64,000 nt of DNA from Tenebrio molitor (GCF_963966145.1 NC_091046.1:24800001-24864000), one strand, 5' to 3'. Positions 31,960-41,325 are shown, numbered from the stretch's first letter. A program made the numbers and translations. Notes: generated by a model from the letters alone, not told the origin.

Positions 31960-32857
31960 ACCGAGACGAACTTGGTGTCGATCAGTCAGTATCTATCTGA
32001 TGCGTTAGATAACCATTCCCAAGTGGATGTAGTTTACACGGATCTCTCGAAGGCCTTCGACAGGATTGATCATGGTCTTTTGTTGATCAAATTGGAGTCA
32101 TTCGGTTTTTCGGATAGATTTGTGGAGCTAATAAGGTCTTATTTAAGCGATCGATTTATGTACGTGGGAGTGAATGGGTATGCGTCTAAGTCCTTTAAGC
32201 AGGAGTCTGGCGTTCCGCAGGTTTCGGTTTTGGGTCCGCTGTTTTTTAATATCTTCATAAACGATCTGGTGGACGATCTCGACGTACCGCACTTCTTGTT
32301 TGCCGATGACATGAAGATTTACCTTACGGTAGACTCGATTGATGATGCTCTTCGACTTCAGGGCTGTATTGAGGAGATCTCTAGAAGGTGTAAGTTAAAT
32401 AACCTTGTTCTCAACCATCTTAAGTGTAGCATAGTCTCATTCACAAGGAAGACCAAGCCTCTCTTATTTGACGGCTTATCAACGGCTCCATTCTTACAAG
32501 ACGTGAGTCAATTAGAGATCTGGGTGTCATCTTCGATTCCAAACTATCCTTCGGCGAACACATTCGGACCATTGCGGGGACTGCCTTCAGGGCACTGGGT
32601 TTTGTTTTGCGTGCTGGCAGGGAATTCTCTGATGTCGCGACCCTGAAGCTTCTGTACATCACCTATGTGAGGTCCCGGCTCGAGTATGCTTCCCTTGTGT
32701 GGTCACCGATATATGATGTTCACTCTTCTCTTTTAGAGCGAGTGCAACGCAGATTCCTGAAGAATGTAGTCTTCATGTTGAATGGTGCATCTCCGCCTCG
32801 TGGGTGTCCACAAGGTCTTCTGCTCGGTGAGGTTGGTCTGCAGTCTCTGCTTGATAG
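31960..32857 (+). pseudogene. Non-LTR retrotransposon RT, copy 1 (split by Gypsy)
   Basis: Encodes VVYTDLSKAFDRIDH (RT motif A), SGVPQVSVLGPLFFNIFIND (the usual G of PQGS is V) and FLFADDMKIYL (catalytic ADD), then the C-terminal region LKLLYITYVRSRLEYASLVW in a shifted frame after about 32480. The 5' end is cut at the long-TIR element. The gene is interrupted at 32857 by the Gypsy element (TSD ATAG) and continues at 37802. Endonuclease absent; jockey/I-like lineage. Confidence 0.88.
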
Positions 32858-33076
32858 TGTTACCGGGCACCTTTTTGCTAGTGTGAGTTTAGTTTTGCTT
32901 AGTCCCAACTTACCCAAAATGATAGGCGGCGCCGGCCAAAAAAAAAGTCAGTTGTGAGTTTAAACTTAATAACGTGTGACATTATTTTGTACTCCTACCT
33001 GACCTGACCTGACCTGACCTAACCGGCGACCTAACTCCGACGCCCCTTGAAGGAACAACCTTCGTCGCCAGTGACA
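32858..33076 (+). repeat. Gypsy 5' LTR
   Basis: TGTTACCGGGCACC...CGCCAGTGACA. Identical by eye to 37583..37801, including a run of nine A. Confidence 0.95.
32998..33022. repeat. Telomere-like (CCTGA)4 CCTAA in Gypsy LTR
   Basis: Four CCTGA units then CCTAA; the other strand reads TTAGG(TCAGG)4. The same block is in the other LTR at 37723..37747. TCAGG and TTAGG are the two common insect telomeric repeats. Confidence 0.9.
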
Positions 33077-33079
33077 TTT

Positions 33080-33097
33080 TGGCGCTAAACGTGGGGC
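33080..33097 (+). other. Gypsy primer binding site (tRNA-Lys-like)
   Basis: TGGCGCTAAACGTGGGGC, 3 bp after the 5' LTR, matches the complement of a tRNA-Lys 3' end with two mismatches. Confidence 0.65.
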
Positions 33098-33143
33098 CAC
33101 TTCTGGCGGATACCGGAAGAACCGACGAGAGACCTAGCCGGAC

Positions 33144-33977
33144 ATGGTGCTAACCCGTTCGCAGCCAGGCAACGGGGACCAACCAAACTCTTCGAGCAGT
33201 GAAAGCTCGATGGCGCCCAACAAAACAAGTGATGAACCGGGGGAGACCAGTCCTGGAGTGCAGTCCGCCATGCTGGAGGCCATTCAACGCACCTCCAACG
33301 CCTTGGAAGAAGCCCTGGACAGGCTCTCCCACTCCCGGAGCAGCGAACCGCCCTCCGTAGTCCCACCAGTAGTACTAAGGTTGGAGGACTACCTGCCAAC
33401 ATTCAGCGGGGATCCCGATAAAGACCCGGAGTACTTCGTCCATCGGCTGGAGGAGTACTTCACCGAACCATCCAACTCACATCTATCGGAGGAGACGAAG
33501 GTGTGTATAGTATATAAACAACTTCGAGGTCCTGTGTTTAAGCGGTACAAAGCCTTTGCGAATCGTGACCGTGAATTTCGAGTTGTGAGAGACAGGATCA
33601 TGACGCACTACGGCGTGGATGGACATTTCTCCGCGCTTTATGAAACGTTCCAGCGAGGACACGTAGAAAGGTACGAGGATTTTGAAGTGTTCTGTGCGCG
33701 CCAAGAAGCACTCTATCGAAGACTGTTTCCTGATGCGTCCGAGTCACGGCTGGTTTCGGAGCTTGTAAAGCAGCTTCCGAAGGAATTGCGACCCCATCTC
33801 GTTGCAGCGGGGTGTAGAACAGTGACGTCCCTTGTAGAGATGGCGCAGCAGCTGGCCGTCCACGTGCCGAGTCCCATAAACACCACTAATCGCACTGGAG
33901 GAAATAAGGTGAATCAGTTTTCGGGAAACTGGCACAGGACCGGGCAGTCCCCATCTCGGTCCGCGTCAGCCGAATAA
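33144..33977 (+). CDS. Gypsy Gag (277 aa)
   Basis: ATG with an N-terminal acidic/serine-rich leader, then a retrotransposon Gag core about residues 80-240 (LEDYLPTFSGDPDKDPEYFV, VERYEDFEVFCARQEALYR). No CCHC zinc knuckle is visible before the stop. Capsid protein that packages element RNA. The last 70 bp overlap the open pol frame, and a GGGAAAC heptamer lies in the overlap. Frame intact. Confidence 0.9.
   Translation: MVLTRSQPGNGDQPNSSSSESSMAPNKTSDEPGETSPGVQSAMLEAIQRTSNALEEALDRLSHSRSSEPPSVVPPVVLRLEDYLPTFSGDPDKDPEYFVHRLEEYFTEPSNSHLSEETKVCIVYKQLRGPVFKRYKAFANRDREFRVVRDRIMTHYGVDGHFSALYETFQRGHVERYEDFEVFCARQEALYRRLFPDASESRLVSELVKQLPKELRPHLVAAGCRTVTSLVEMAQQLAVHVPSPINTTNRTGGNKVNQFSGNWHRTGQSPSRSASAE
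33923..33929 (+). promoter_or_regulatory. -1 ribosomal frameshift heptamer GGGAAAC
   Basis: In the gag frame it reads G GGA AAC, the X XXY YYZ form; the same heptamer is used at the gag-pro junction of simian type D retroviruses. It lies in the 70-bp window (33908..33977) where both gag (frame 0) and pol (-1) are open. Downstream GACCGG...CCCCATCTCGGTC can fold into a stem with GGACC-type pairing. Confidence 0.7.
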
Positions 33978-33979
33978 GT

Positions 33980-34717
33980 ATGTCCGCCTCACGGCTTCCA
34001 CGAGTTCCACTTCAACTGGGATCTCGGGAAATGATGGCGGCGGTCGACTCCAACTCCACCGTTAATTGCATCGCCGCCCGCCTGTCGCCGACACCCGGCC
34101 ACCGCTGCGAGGTCTACTTGGAGCTAGCCACGGAGAATGAAACCACGCTTTCTATGGGAATAGTCTACGTGGACATCGTCCTCAGCGACATCACCTATCC
34201 CGGCACCAGACTGTTTGTGGTTCCTGATCTTCGGGATGACGTCATCCTGGGACATGAGTGGTTGGAGGCCGCAAGAGCTTCTGTGTGCTACGCCCAGCAG
34301 TGTGTGCACCACGGGACACATCGTCGCTCCACTACTTACTGGAAGAAGACCAAAGGGATGACGCCCGTTGATGTGGATAGCCGCCCCCTGCCCGAGCTGC
34401 AGCATCAGTTCCCCGCACCTCACCTCACCGTCTTTTTGGACGCTGTACGCGAGTTTGTGGGTGTGATGGACACCAGTGCAGTGACCGGGAATGTGCGTTC
34501 AGTAACGCATAAAATCAGACTCGAAAAGGACGAGCCCTTTAGAATAAGGCCCTATCATCTAAATGAAGAAAAGAAGTGCGCGTTGTACGAGTGTGTCAAC
34601 GAGATGCTCACCGCGGGTGTAGTTGAACGCTCCGACAGTGAATACTGTTCCCCGGTGGTGCTTGTAAAAAAAAAAGGACGGCACACTGCGTTTTTGTACA
34701 GATTATCGCCGCCTTAA
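33980..34717 (+). CDS. Gypsy pol, protease and start of RT
   Basis: The frame is open from 33908 and carries an internal ATG at 33980. The retropepsin region has Asp about residue 23 in AAVDSNSTVNCI (usual D-S/T-G, here D-S-N) and VILGHEWL about residue 89. Then the start of RT (FRIRPYHLNEEKK, EYCSPVVLVKKK). At 34666-34675 a run of ten A throws the frame; the rest of RT continues in frame 0. The single extra A may be a mutation or an assembly error. Translation would normally reach this ORF from gag by -1 frameshifting. Confidence 0.85.
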   Translation: MSASRLPRVPLQLGSREMMAAVDSNSTVNCIAARLSPTPGHRCEVYLELATENETTLSMGIVYVDIVLSDITYPGTRLFVVPDLRDDVILGHEWLEAARASVCYAQQCVHHGTHRRSTTYWKKTKGMTPVDVDSRPLPELQHQFPAPHLTVFLDAVREFVGVMDTSAVTGNVRSVTHKIRLEKDEPFRIRPYHLNEEKKCALYECVNEMLTAGVVERSDSEYCSPVVLVKKKGRHTAFLYRLSPP

Positions 34718-34790
34718 CGCACTAACCAAGGACGAAGCCGCTCCGCTGCCACGAATTCAAGAGGTACTTCGCGATTTTGGAAATGCGCAA

Positions 34791-37394
34791 GTGTTCTCTT
34801 CGCTCGACCTCAAGTCGGGATATTGGCAGATCCCAATGGATCCGATGTCGAAGTACTTAACCGCGTTTGCAACACCTGACGGCGTGACTTATCAATATCG
34901 AGTTATGCCATTTGGACTGAAGAACGCGCCCGCCACTTTCCAAAAACTGATGGCTTGCGTGTTAAGCGGTCTCCTCGGTAAGTGCGCGCACGTTTACTTG
35001 GACGACATCATTGTGTGGTCCGCAACATACGAAGAACACATCGGTCACCTTCGACAAGTGTTCGAAAGACTCCAAGAGTTCGGACTACGCTGCGCCCCCA
35101 AGAAATGCCGTTTTGGGGTAAGTGAATTGCCATACTTGGGTCACATCGTTGGGCGGGACGGCAACCGACCACAGGAGCGACACCTCGTTCAAATCCGCGA
35201 CGCGGTGCCGCCACGGACCAAGAAGCAGCTCCAGCGCTTCCTGGGGTTGGCCAACTGGGTGCGTGAGTACGTTCCAATGTTCGCCACCATCGCGGCGCCT
35301 TTGACAGACCTGCTGGTCATGAAAAAAACTTTCCGGTGGACTGACGCTGCGCAGAAGGCCTTCGACAAGCTGAAAACCGCCATCGTCCAACCCCTCCTAC
35401 TACATCGACCAGACGCGAGCCGTGAGTACGTGCTACAAACGGACGCCAGTGGGCTCGGTGTAGCCGCAGTGCTGTACCAAGAAAGGAATGGCCTCAGAAA
35501 CATCATCTCGTATTCCAGCGCCAGGCTCAACGACGCCCAACGTCGTTATCATATCAACGAGCAAGAGTGCCTGGCGGTGGTGTTCGCGATCAAGAAGTAT
35601 CGTCCGTATCTAGAAGACAAACCGTTTTTGTTGCGGACCGACAACAAATGTCTCAACGGGGCAAAAGATTCAAACGCGAAACTCACCAGATGGTCCCTGC
35701 TTCTGCAAGAATTCAATTTCCGCATCGAGCACTGTCCCGGAAAAAATAACGAGTTGCCAGACGTGTTGTCCCGCCAACCAGAAGATGTCGAGATACCGGA
35801 CGATACAGAAGATGTGGACCGAATGTTGGTGCCCAAGAGAAAAGACGAGGCCACCGCAGCCACGGAACGTGTCTGCGCCATAGACGTCCCGACCCTGATG
35901 GACGAAGTGAAGGGCATTCAACTCGCCGATCCGGAATTCCCAAAGGTTCTGGAGCGTTGGCGACGCATCCGCGAGGAGGGCCCACAAGAGCCCGGTGAAC
36001 GAAAATTCGCAGAAATCTACGACGTCCTCGACGGCCATCTCGTGAAGCGAGACGGCCAGAAGATACTTCTGTGGGTACCAGAGGCAGCTAGGGAGCGGGT
36101 ACTTCACGAGTTCCACGACGTACGGGAGGCCGGCCACCCAGGTTACGAAGAAACCTTGCGTTCAATCCTTGGCCAATACACCTGGCCAACAGCCAGCCGC
36201 GACGTTCGGACGTACGTAAAGAACTGCTTGATCTGCGCCACGACAAAACGAGGACCCATCCAACCAGGAGCCCCGCTTCGCGCCTACGACCCTGAGCGGC
36301 CCTGGCAAACCATCGCCGTCGACTTCATGGGACCGTACGCGATCACAAGAGAAGGCAACAAGTACATACTTGTTGGCACGGATCTCTTTACTCGCTGGGT
36401 TGAAGCATTCCCAGTGAAGGGGGCAACGACTAAGACGACCGTGAAGCTGCTCGAGAATGAAGTGTTTTGCCGTTGGGGTTACCCACAGGCAGTAATCACC
36501 GACAACGGTACCCAGTTCAGGAGCAACCGTTTCAAACGTGCTTGTCATCGGTGGCGCATAAGGCACTGGCCGACGGCCAATTATCATCCACGTGCTAACC
36601 CGACGGAACGTCGGAACCAAGAAATAAAAAAGCTTTTACGCGTCGCCTATCAAATGTTCCCGGGCCAACCCTGGGATCGTCATCTAGCGAAAGGATTGTT
36701 CAACATTCGTCGCCGCCGGAATGCCGCCACCGGTCAGTCGCCCAGTCACCTGCTTATGGGATACGACCTACGGATGCCAGGTCAGTGGGAGATGGACAGT
36801 GGACCCCTCGAAACGACGCCCGACCAGAGACAGGAAGAAGCCCTCGGCCTCCAGCGAGGCTATCGAAGACGATACATCCGTTCTGGCGCTCCTGTACCGA
36901 TCTTTCAACCCAACGATCTCGTGCTGATACGCCACCATGTGAAAAGGGGGTTTGAACCAACATGGGTAGGACCTGTTCGCGTTATCGCCGACGCTCGAGG
37001 CAACTGCTACTGGGTCGAGCGAGGGTCTTACGCGACGAGGGAACACATTGACCACCTGCGACCGGCGCCCGCCGGACACGAGAAGCAACGGAGAGGTGTC
37101 CAACTTTCCGCAGAGGGCCGAGGACCAGACCAAGACGAGGCCAATACCGCTGATGAGGGCAAAGATGATGCACCACCCATCAATGTGGGTAGCCTGGACC
37201 CCACCACGCCACCGCCGCAAGACGTCCTTCGGGGTCACCGTCGACGACGCCGTCGCCAACAAATTGCGCGACAACGTGTCTACACGGGACGCTTACGACA
37301 AGGGCTATTGCCGTTACCGCCGCCACTATTGTTAACAGCGGAGATATCACCGAGCGAGGAAGATGAGGAATCGACAGGTCAAATCGGGGACTAG
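34791..37394 (+). CDS. Gypsy pol, RT-RNase H-integrase (867 aa from first ATG)
   Basis: The frame is already open at about 34677, after the A-run. RT: FSSLDLKSGYWQIPM, then YLDD at residues 69-72. RNase H: LQTDASGLGVAAVLYQ, NEQECLAVVFAI, LRTDNKCL (D, E, D). Integrase: H-x-H and C-x2-C region about 450-490 (HEFHDVREAGHPGY, CLICA), catalytic residues about D511, D571, E606 (VDFMGPY, ITDNGTQF, NPTERRNQE), GPF-like C-terminal part (PTWVGPVRVIADA) and a long Pro/Arg-rich tail. No chromodomain recognised. Order RT-RH-IN is diagnostic of Ty3/Gypsy. No stop in 867 codons. Confidence 0.93.
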   Translation: MFSSLDLKSGYWQIPMDPMSKYLTAFATPDGVTYQYRVMPFGLKNAPATFQKLMACVLSGLLGKCAHVYLDDIIVWSATYEEHIGHLRQVFERLQEFGLRCAPKKCRFGVSELPYLGHIVGRDGNRPQERHLVQIRDAVPPRTKKQLQRFLGLANWVREYVPMFATIAAPLTDLLVMKKTFRWTDAAQKAFDKLKTAIVQPLLLHRPDASREYVLQTDASGLGVAAVLYQERNGLRNIISYSSARLNDAQRRYHINEQECLAVVFAIKKYRPYLEDKPFLLRTDNKCLNGAKDSNAKLTRWSLLLQEFNFRIEHCPGKNNELPDVLSRQPEDVEIPDDTEDVDRMLVPKRKDEATAATERVCAIDVPTLMDEVKGIQLADPEFPKVLERWRRIREEGPQEPGERKFAEIYDVLDGHLVKRDGQKILLWVPEAARERVLHEFHDVREAGHPGYEETLRSILGQYTWPTASRDVRTYVKNCLICATTKRGPIQPGAPLRAYDPERPWQTIAVDFMGPYAITREGNKYILVGTDLFTRWVEAFPVKGATTKTTVKLLENEVFCRWGYPQAVITDNGTQFRSNRFKRACHRWRIRHWPTANYHPRANPTERRNQEIKKLLRVAYQMFPGQPWDRHLAKGLFNIRRRRNAATGQSPSHLLMGYDLRMPGQWEMDSGPLETTPDQRQEEALGLQRGYRRRYIRSGAPVPIFQPNDLVLIRHHVKRGFEPTWVGPVRVIADARGNCYWVERGSYATREHIDHLRPAPAGHEKQRRGVQLSAEGRGPDQDEANTADEGKDDAPPINVGSLDPTTPPPQDVLRGHRRRRRRQQIARQRVYTGRLRQGLLPLPPPLLLTAEISPSEEDEESTGQIGD

Positions 37395-37568
37395 ACCATC
37401 AACTCCCACCGACTAGCGCTCGGGGCCGGCATGGGCAGGATTGTCTTTTTACTTTTGTTATTGTTATTGTTGTATCGTTGCTGTTACTATTGTCTTGTTT
37501 TTAAAGTTGTTGTTAATAAAAAGGTGACGACAGGAGCCGGCGTCGCCGAGTGCGGAAGTTGGGCCTCC

Positions 37569-37582
37569 GGAAGGTGGGAGAG
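37569..37582 (+). other. Gypsy polypurine tract
   Basis: GGAAGGTGGGAGAG directly precedes the 3' LTR. The 37395..37568 stretch before it is the 3' untranslated part and contains a T/G-rich low-complexity run. Confidence 0.8.
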
Positions 37583-37801
37583 TGTTACCGGGCACCTTTT
37601 TGCTAGTGTGAGTTTAGTTTTGCTTAGTCCCAACTTACCCAAAATGATAGGCGGCGCCGGCCAAAAAAAAAGTCAGTTGTGAGTTTAAACTTAATAACGT
37701 GTGACATTATTTTGTACTCCTACCTGACCTGACCTGACCTGACCTAACCGGCGACCTAACTCCGACGCCCCTTGAAGGAACAACCTTCGTCGCCAGTGAC
37801 A
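37583..37801 (+). repeat. Gypsy 3' LTR
   Basis: 219 bp, identical by eye to the 5' LTR. Followed by ATAG and then non-LTR sequence that continues from 32857. Confidence 0.95.
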
Positions 37802-38090
37802 ATAGACGCATGGAGCATTCGGTGATCTTTTTGTTCAAATTGTTCAGAGGGCTGCAGGAATGTCCTCACGTTCTGGAGAGGATCAGCTTGAGGGTTAGCC
37901 GGTCGGGATCTAGGGTAAGGAGTGTTTTCTACATCGGTCAGCGCCACACGGACATCGGGCTCAAGTCACCCGTCACTCGAATGCTGCGAAATTACCAGAG
38001 TGTCGAGGCCCACATCGATATTTTTTGTTGCAGCATTTCGCAAATCAAAAAATTCAACAACATTCAACAATAATAATAATAATAATAATA
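37802..38090 (+). mobile_element. 3' end of non-LTR copy 1
   Basis: Continues the C-terminal coding region (MEHSVIFLFKLFRGLQECP) and ends with a (TAA)n tail at 38065..38090. Compared with copy 2, about 170 bp before the tail are missing. (TAA)n tails are typical of I-type non-LTR elements. Confidence 0.85.
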
Positions 38091-38285
38091 AAAATTAATA
38101 AATATTTAGAACTCTCCGTTGCTATGAGAAATCTTTGGTGTTTAGAAAAAATTTCGATTTTACCACTTATAATTTCAGCAACGGGAATATTACGGCAGTC
38201 TCTTTTTAAAAATTTAAAAATTCTGGATTTAGAGAACACATTGGTAGTTGACATTCAAAAAGGTATATTATTATACTCATGTCAT

Positions 38286-38390
38286 ATCGTAAGGAAATTC
38301 CTTAACATTGACACTGAACATAAAACACAAAAAAGTCAAAATGTGGAGGCGAGACGCCGGTAATTATGTTGATAAGCACTGCACTATTAC
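38286..38390. repeat. Dispersed repeat, copy 2
   Basis: Same blocks as at 15100..15190 (TTCCTTAACATTGACAC, GTGGAGGCGA, GCACTGCACTA) with an inserted GACGCCGGTAATTATG. Confidence 0.7.
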
Positions 38391-38561
38391 TTGATAGTAA
38401 TATCCGTAATAGTGTATGTACTCCGGCAAAATTGCCGTGCCGCCGGGTGGTGGAGGGTTAAGATGTAGGGGCAGTATCAAATTGTGGCGGCGGTCAAGTC
38501 TTAATCTTTTAGGGGAAGCAGGTACTGATTTCCAAATAAGTAAATAGCAGGGCTTGTCATT

Positions 38562-38930
38562 TTACCCCCGCTGGGAGTGGGCAGGTAGACGGCCTGATGT
38601 ATTGCGTTTTCGAAATCTATAAGTATTTCGGTACGCGCAAATGGTAACTGAACACAAACTCATTACGAACTGTAAACAGTGCTCATAACTCTGAGCAGTT
38701 TTGTCCGTCAAAAGAGCGAACATAAGAGGCACAGGTCCATTTTTATATCCGTGAACAGTAAATACTTGTTTAAAAAATTTTGTACAGTGTGAAAACGTAC
38801 CGTCCACGTAAATTTTTGACGTTGTTGACAAAAATTTCAAATTTGTGTGACAAGAAAAAATTATAATATGTTTTTCTTTGTCATTCACCTGAAGAAAATC
38901 TTGATTTTGATTAGTTTTAATTTGATACAT
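38562..38930 (-). pseudogene. Mutator-like (MULE) transposase fragment
   Basis: The minus strand reads KIYVDGTFSHCTKFFKQVFT then HGYKNGPVPLMFALLTDKTA, the start of the MULE transposase core, including the first catalytic Asp in DGTF. Only about one third of the core remains and the reading frame runs into unrelated sequence (RFRKRNTSGRLP). Possible source family for the 10-bp-TSD element at 39117. Confidence 0.8.
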
Positions 38931-39116
38931 CTGGATAATGAACTAAGAAGTGCAGTGCTGAAAATTTCTAAATGATAAGCCGACTCCTTATTAAGATTAT
39001 AAGCGCTGCAGTTTACATCAGGTTATTAAGACCCAAACTAACCGTGCGCTGCAATTTAGTACTTAGGATTTTAAAACCGTCGATCCTCGCCGCAATTTGA
39101 CATCGCCGAGATGTAG

Positions 39117-39662
39117 GGGCGCACTCGAATTCCCGTCTGACTTATTTCTTGTCATAAAGTAATGCAAGAATTCCCGTCAGGTAATTATCAACTGATATAA
39201 TCTATAACTTGAGTTCCCGTCAATCCCTTACTTACCTACCCCTCTAGCCGTTGCCCGGTACCATTGTTGTTTACCATTATGTGGACCAAAAAAATGTTTA
39301 AAATTTTAAAAAGTTACAAATACCCTGTGATCAACAATTATATACTTAGATAAGGGGCGGCTGTGACTTTGACAGTGTCAGATTTTTCGTATCTTTGCAA
39401 AGTCAGCTAATAAATATCAAACAACTGTCACTATTAACCAAATATTTTAACGCAAAAATGGTTTTTACTTCAGAACATAGAAGATTCATCATTGAATCTT
39501 ACTTTCGTAACAGTGCTTTCAATAACCAAGATTTTTTTCTGACGGGAATTCGAGTCTAGAATTTGGGGTGCATTTTTGCCTTGACGGGAATTCGTGTGCA
39601 GGATTAAAGGGCCTATGTCCAAGTCCAGGTATAAAATTATGCTGACGGGAACTCGTGTGCAC
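39117..39662. mobile_element. Mutator-type non-autonomous element with 10-bp TSD
   Basis: CGAGATGTAG at 39107..39116 and 39663..39672 flank a 546-bp segment whose ends are inverted (GCAC-CGA-TTCCCGTC type). Three GA(A/G)TTCCCGTC motifs at the left are mirrored by three GACGGGAA(T/C)TC motifs at the right, likely transposase binding sites. Long TSDs of 9-11 bp are characteristic of Mutator elements. Confidence 0.75.
39458..39559 (+). pseudogene. Tc/mariner-type transposase N-terminus carried inside
   Basis: ATG followed by VFTSEHRRFIIESYFRNSAF, the first helix of a mariner-type HTH (F-E-R-x-FI-V-E-x-YFR pattern). It soon runs into the GACGGGAATTC repeat and stops. It looks like a captured or truncated foreign transposase start. 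Confidence 0.5.
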
Positions 39663-39819
39663 CGAGATGTAGTACCCAAATGAAATTTGCCGACCTTGGA
39701 AATTGTACCTGTCCGAGCGATGAACAAAGGTATGCAAGGGCTACAAATTGTCATGGGGAAAAACGTTGCAATAAAACATTGGTTCAACATTTTTGGTAAT
39801 TCCAGTTAGAATCAGGAAA

Positions 39820-40015
39820 TAATAATTGAATTAATGAATTTGATGTTAGCAAATTTCAAATTGAAAGAAACACCAAATGAATTCACTAGGTTAATGGACT
39901 TCTTAAATTTATGTCAAATGTATAATCAAAGGGGGAGAATTGCAAATTAGAAACTAAACGCTTCATCGTAGAAAATAACTAAAGTCGATTGTACTACTTA
40001 TAGTTAGGAAAGAAA
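39820..40015. repeat. Relic of the LTR-like family at 19529
   Basis: TTGAATTAATGAATTTGATG, GAGAATTGCAAATTAGAAAC and ATCGTAGAAAATAACTAAA occur in the same order as at 19790..19985, but diverged. Confidence 0.75.
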
Positions 40016-41188
40016 GTCTGTGGCGGAGAGTTCATTCAGTCATTCTCGAAGTCTAGACTACACGGTTTTTCCTCAGAGGATTTCCGGATCGTGTATGGCG
40101 GAGGAGGTATTCAGGCCGAATCCGGAAAAACGGAAAGTCGAGGCTCGAGGCTGTGCACTTTTTTCTCTGAGGTGCGTATATGGGAGCTTAAGAGTCCGTT
40201 CCCGTGGAAGGGGGTGGAGGCGATGGGTTTCCCTCCCCTCCTAGCACCATACATAAACTGCAAACCGGCCGTTGCACACATGCGTGGGATTTGGTAGTCT
40301 GCCTGAACGCTTTATGGGCAAACAGATGGTGGTCTGCCACTTACCCAGGACACCGCTTTTGGGAGCAGACCGCAGTCTCCTCCGGCGTCTTCCTGCCTGA
40401 AGGTGACGTTCACGTCATCCATCTGTAAATCAACCCTTTAACCCAACCCATTGCCTGTCTATTCCTTCGAGGAGCTGTCTGCTCCCCTAATTTGTTGCAG
40501 CCCGAAGACCGGCCCCTGTCCACTTTTCGGGGACAACTGAGTTTGCCCTTAGGCCCGCTCCTGGTTCCCTTACGGGAACCATCACAAAGTCCTTCCCTTT
40601 ACCATCTCGTGTACCAGTCTCCATTGCTTTTCCCGTCATTTTCGGGGAGCTGTCTGCTCCCTTAATTGGTAAGGTGCCCTAGCGTACCCAAACGAAAGTC
40701 GCCCACCGCCGTCCATATTAGCGGGGACAGCTTTGCCGATTGAGCGAACAGTTCCCCCTATGAGCTGCCGTCCAATTTGGCCATAAAGTTGGCTACGGGG
40801 AGGGCCCCGTATCACCAGCGACACCAGGAGGAGGTCCGGGCAGGCTGCCCATTCACATCCTCGGCGTCCACCTGTCAAGTCTGATCTCGGCTGGTGAGTG
40901 ACACAGTTTCTATCGCCAGTATATGTAGTACAGTGGCCAGGTGTTCAATTTCTGCTACAGCGTCGCAAACGAAAAACCAAGTTCATCCTCTATGGATGTC
41001 CCAACTGTGAAAGTGACCACCACGTCGATATCAGCCACAACCAAATCCAGTAAATCAAAACCAAACTACTCGGAAGCACCAAATACGATGTCAGGTCAGT
41101 CTCATCGAGGGCCCCATGACTCATTTCCTCCGTGTCAAGCAGAACCTCGACACTAACCTCGGCGAATAATTCTGTGTTTAACGGGGGA
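40016..41188. other. GC-richer segment, unassigned retroelement leader?
   Basis: Clearly richer in G+C than its neighbours, with repeated GGAGCTGTCTGCTCCC (40469, 40647). A 72-codon frame (40941..41156) rich in Ser/Thr/Lys follows. Because an RT fragment adjoins it on the minus strand, it may be part of a jockey-like element, but no domain supports this. Confidence 0.3.
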
Positions 41189-41325
41189 TCATCTGATTAG
41201 TTTTAGAATCGACGCGTCGTGACAAACCCTGTCGAAGGCTCTTTCTATGCCCAAACAGGCTGCGATCGGGTTGATGGCAGAGCGTTCGGATCGTTCTCTG
41301 AACTCGGAGGCTCCATAAGTTTCTA
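41189..41325 (-). pseudogene. Non-LTR RT fragment (motif A region)
   Basis: The minus strand reads AACLGIERAFDRVCHDASIL, the jockey-type RT motif A (D-x-x-x-A-F-D) with the first Asp changed to Gly-Ile-Glu context. It ends at TGA 41189. Too short for family assignment. Confidence 0.7.

Larger units (their letters stand above)
32858..37801 (+). mobile_element. Young Ty3/Gypsy LTR retrotransposon (4944 bp)
   Basis: 219-bp LTRs at 32858..33076 and 37583..37801 that look identical, TG...CA ends, TSD ATAG (32854..32857 and 37802..37805), a tRNA-Lys-like PBS, a PPT, gag, and pol in the -1 frame. No env-like ORF follows pol. Its GC content is far above that of its surroundings, and the coding part is clean apart from one A-run frameshift. 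Inserted in a non-LTR retrotransposon whose empty site exists at 57229. Confidence 0.95.

Noticed and set aside
32998..33022. CRISPR-like or telomeric array
   Set aside because: Five 5-bp units without spacers, inside an LTR and repeated in the other LTR. Not a CRISPR array and far too short for a telomere.
34666..34675. A10 run as a programmed frameshift signal
   Set aside because: A frameshift site for gag-pol is already present upstream (33923), and a second slippery event inside RT is not known for Gypsy elements. Indel or sequence error is simpler.
35008..37335. Minus- and alternative-frame ORFs of 60-170 aa over Gypsy pol
   Set aside because: GC-rich coding sequence keeps antisense frames open. 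The plus-strand frame has all catalytic motifs.
40020..40428. Three overlapping ~70-codon plus-strand ORFs
   Set aside because: No motif, mutually overlapping frames, GC-rich composition; chance frames.
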